Assembly (NCBI GenBank): GCA_022841745.1
Contig: JALHQW010000026.1
Location: 29,016-93,015 of the forward strand
Source: Saprospiraceae bacterium
Lineage (GTDB): Bacteria; Bacteroidota; Bacteroidia; Chitinophagales; Saprospiraceae
DNA: 64,000 nt
Direction of reading: 5' to 3'
How positions within the stretch are numbered: position 1 is the stretch's first letter; every line of letters begins with the position of its first letter. Shown piece after piece: positions 62,962-64,000 of the stretch. A program made the position numbers and the translations under genes. The notes beneath the pieces are model-generated. The model was not told where the DNA came from, did no database searches, and saw only the letters and a program-made list of their open reading frames with translations.

Positions 62962-63717
62962 ATGAAAATGACCCCTATCTTTGCTAGACTTACGCTGCTA
63001 TCACCATCAGCAAACTTATTGGCCACTGGAGCTGTGCATACAACCTACGAAAGTGGATACAATGCACAGTTTATAGATGCTGCTTCCCTAAGAAACGCCA
63101 TCATTGAGCTGCTTGAAAACAAGCAACCTATCAGTTTATTGTTACAAGACCTGAGCCCCATCCTCGTTTCAAGCTTGCTGAACATACTTGAGGGGAATTG
63201 CCTATTCGATATGGATGCCCTCCCAAATAGCGCTATGGAATCGTTTTCACAAGGAGGGCCTTTCGAGCGAGTTTCGCCCAATCTGGCTTCGTGCCATCCT
63301 TCATACCCAGAGAACATGCACCAGGATCATTGTTGTAGCGAATGGTTGTCAAGGGTGAACGAAGAGATTGAAAAAAAGATTGACGACGAAACGTTAAGGG
63401 CAAGTTCGATAGCCAAGGTCATAGGTTTGTGCGAAATGCAATTTCACAGGAAGATGAAAAAGAGCACAGGTCTTTCCCCTGCCAATTACCTGCGATGTTA
63501 CCGATTGCGTAAGTGCCTTCCTTTGCTAGAGAATGGAACCCAAAATGTCTCTGAAATTGCCTATTCCGTAGGGTTCAAATCGTTAGAATATTTTAGCAGA
63601 AGCTTCAAGAAGGAGTTTGGCTTTAGTCCCTCGTCTTATCAACAAAAGTTCCAGCATATCCATCCATCCAATAATGTTATTATAGTGCAAGAGAAAGTTA
63701 AATTAGGTCAAGCCTGA
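62962..63717 (+). CDS. AraC-family transcriptional regulator
   Basis: A 251-residue protein. The C-terminal about 105 residues form the two helix-turn-helix AraC domain: ASSIAKVIGLCEMQFHRKM, then GLSPANYLRCYRLRKC, then NVSEIAYSVGFKSLEYFSRS and KEFGFSPSSYQQKF. The N-terminal about 135 residues are not recognised and carry no known sensor fold; they contain several hydrophobic segments (ISLLLQDLSPILVSSLLN). The domain layout is regulator-like but the signal is unknown. Confidence 0.85.
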   Translation: MKMTPIFARLTLLSPSANLLATGAVHTTYESGYNAQFIDAASLRNAIIELLENKQPISLLLQDLSPILVSSLLNILEGNCLFDMDALPNSAMESFSQGGPFERVSPNLASCHPSYPENMHQDHCCSEWLSRVNEEIEKKIDDETLRASSIAKVIGLCEMQFHRKMKKSTGLSPANYLRCYRLRKCLPLLENGTQNVSEIAYSVGFKSLEYFSRSFKKEFGFSPSSYQQKFQHIHPSNNVIIVQEKVKLGQA

Positions 63718-63737
63718 AGTAAATTCTTGACCTATTT

Positions 63738-63920
63738 TTGCAATATCATAAAATTTTATTTTGGAGTTCAATACTGTTATGCTTGATAAATCAAGCATTA
63801 TTTATCTCCAAAACCAACCAAATGACCAAGGATTATATTTACACTCCTTTGGCATTTGCCATGTTTTTAATCACAAGCTATGTAGTGTCTGTCCATTTAG
63901 TCAAATCTAATTACAAATAA
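63738..63920 (+). CDS. possible small membrane protein
   Basis: A 60-residue frame starting at a TTG, with two hydrophobic helices (about residues 6-23 and 34-54). A promoter-like TATTTTTG (63733-63740) overlaps this start; if used, translation would begin later, for example at the ATG at 63822, giving a 32-residue peptide with one helix. Composition is membrane-like, but the start is unclear, so this call is tentative. Confidence 0.35.
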   Translation: MQYHKILFWSSILLCLINQALFISKTNQMTKDYIYTPLAFAMFLITSYVVSVHLVKSNYK

Positions 63921-63975
63921 CTGGTTGTCAATTATTTAGCGCCTGTATTTTATGGGCTTTTTATAGATTTGCCTT

Positions 63976-64000
63976 ATGAAGATGACACTATTTCATGAGT
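63976..64000 (+). CDS. possible gene start cut by the window end
   Basis: ATG at 63976 opens MKMTLFHE. The AraC-type gene at 62962 also starts MKMT, so this may be a related gene or a paralogue. Only eight codons are visible, so the call is weak. Confidence 0.25.

Overview
The window looks like a chromosomal segment of a Bacteroidota bacterium, most likely from the Saprospiria/Lewinella/Haliscomenobacter side (lineage is an inference). Pointers are three proteins with type IX secretion (T9SS) C-terminal sorting domains, a giant protein ending in a gliding-motility-associated C-terminal domain, two-component systems with LytTR regulators and propeller-type sensor kinases, a carboxypeptidase-regulatory-like/TonB receptor, and several TAnnTTTG-type promoter -7 boxes. 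Base composition is roughly balanced, and genes are dense.

Layout. 1-331: a REP/MITE-like inverted-repeat element. 392-1894: four small membrane-protein genes, one frameshifted. 2071-6023: a propeller sensor kinase (two frameshifts as written) with its LytTR regulator. 6294-8681: pcrA/uvrD helicase. 9019-27548: a co-oriented cassette of seven genes, five of them very large and without recognised function: a metzincin-type zinc protease, a 690-residue protein with a possible His/Cys dyad, a DUF6603-like beta-rich protein, and proteins of 1181, 1839 and 607 residues. Directly after it lies a second, diverged copy of the last 111 bp of pcrA, so the cassette is bracketed by two pcrA tails. This is the main candidate for an undescribed system.

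27705-31490 (minus): an LTA-synthase-like sulfatase-fold enzyme and an M14 carboxypeptidase. 32243-39197: a T9SS cargo protein and a 1770-residue repeat protein. 39264-41839: a second LytTR regulator overlapping an HWE/HisKA_2-type kinase. 42038-47868: two T9SS cargo proteins whose last 120 bp are 119/120 identical. 47946-48155: a decayed tail of a TonB receptor whose intact relative is at 53521-55905.

48208-52107: an Nramp-fold transporter with an altered metal site followed by pxpA, pxpB and pxpC (5-oxoprolinase). This is a plausible uptake-and-hydrolysis module for 5-oxoproline. 52265-53482: an AAA/DUF4143 ATPase. 56105-56718 (minus): RNase P RNA with two expanded helices. 56942-57490: a lipoprotein. 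57713-60100: a class A penicillin-binding protein. 60097-60699: RNase HII. 60734-62613 (minus): two DUF488 proteins plus a third small protein, probably a dual-OB protein. 62962-64000: an AraC-type regulator, a small membrane ORF and possibly the first codons of another gene.

A recurring theme is duplication of gene 3' ends (pcrA, the TonB receptor, a T9SS sorting domain). Three +1 frameshifts fall in the first 5 kb at short homopolymers; they may be sequencing errors or real decay. Family names are from recognition of motifs by eye; no database search was run.
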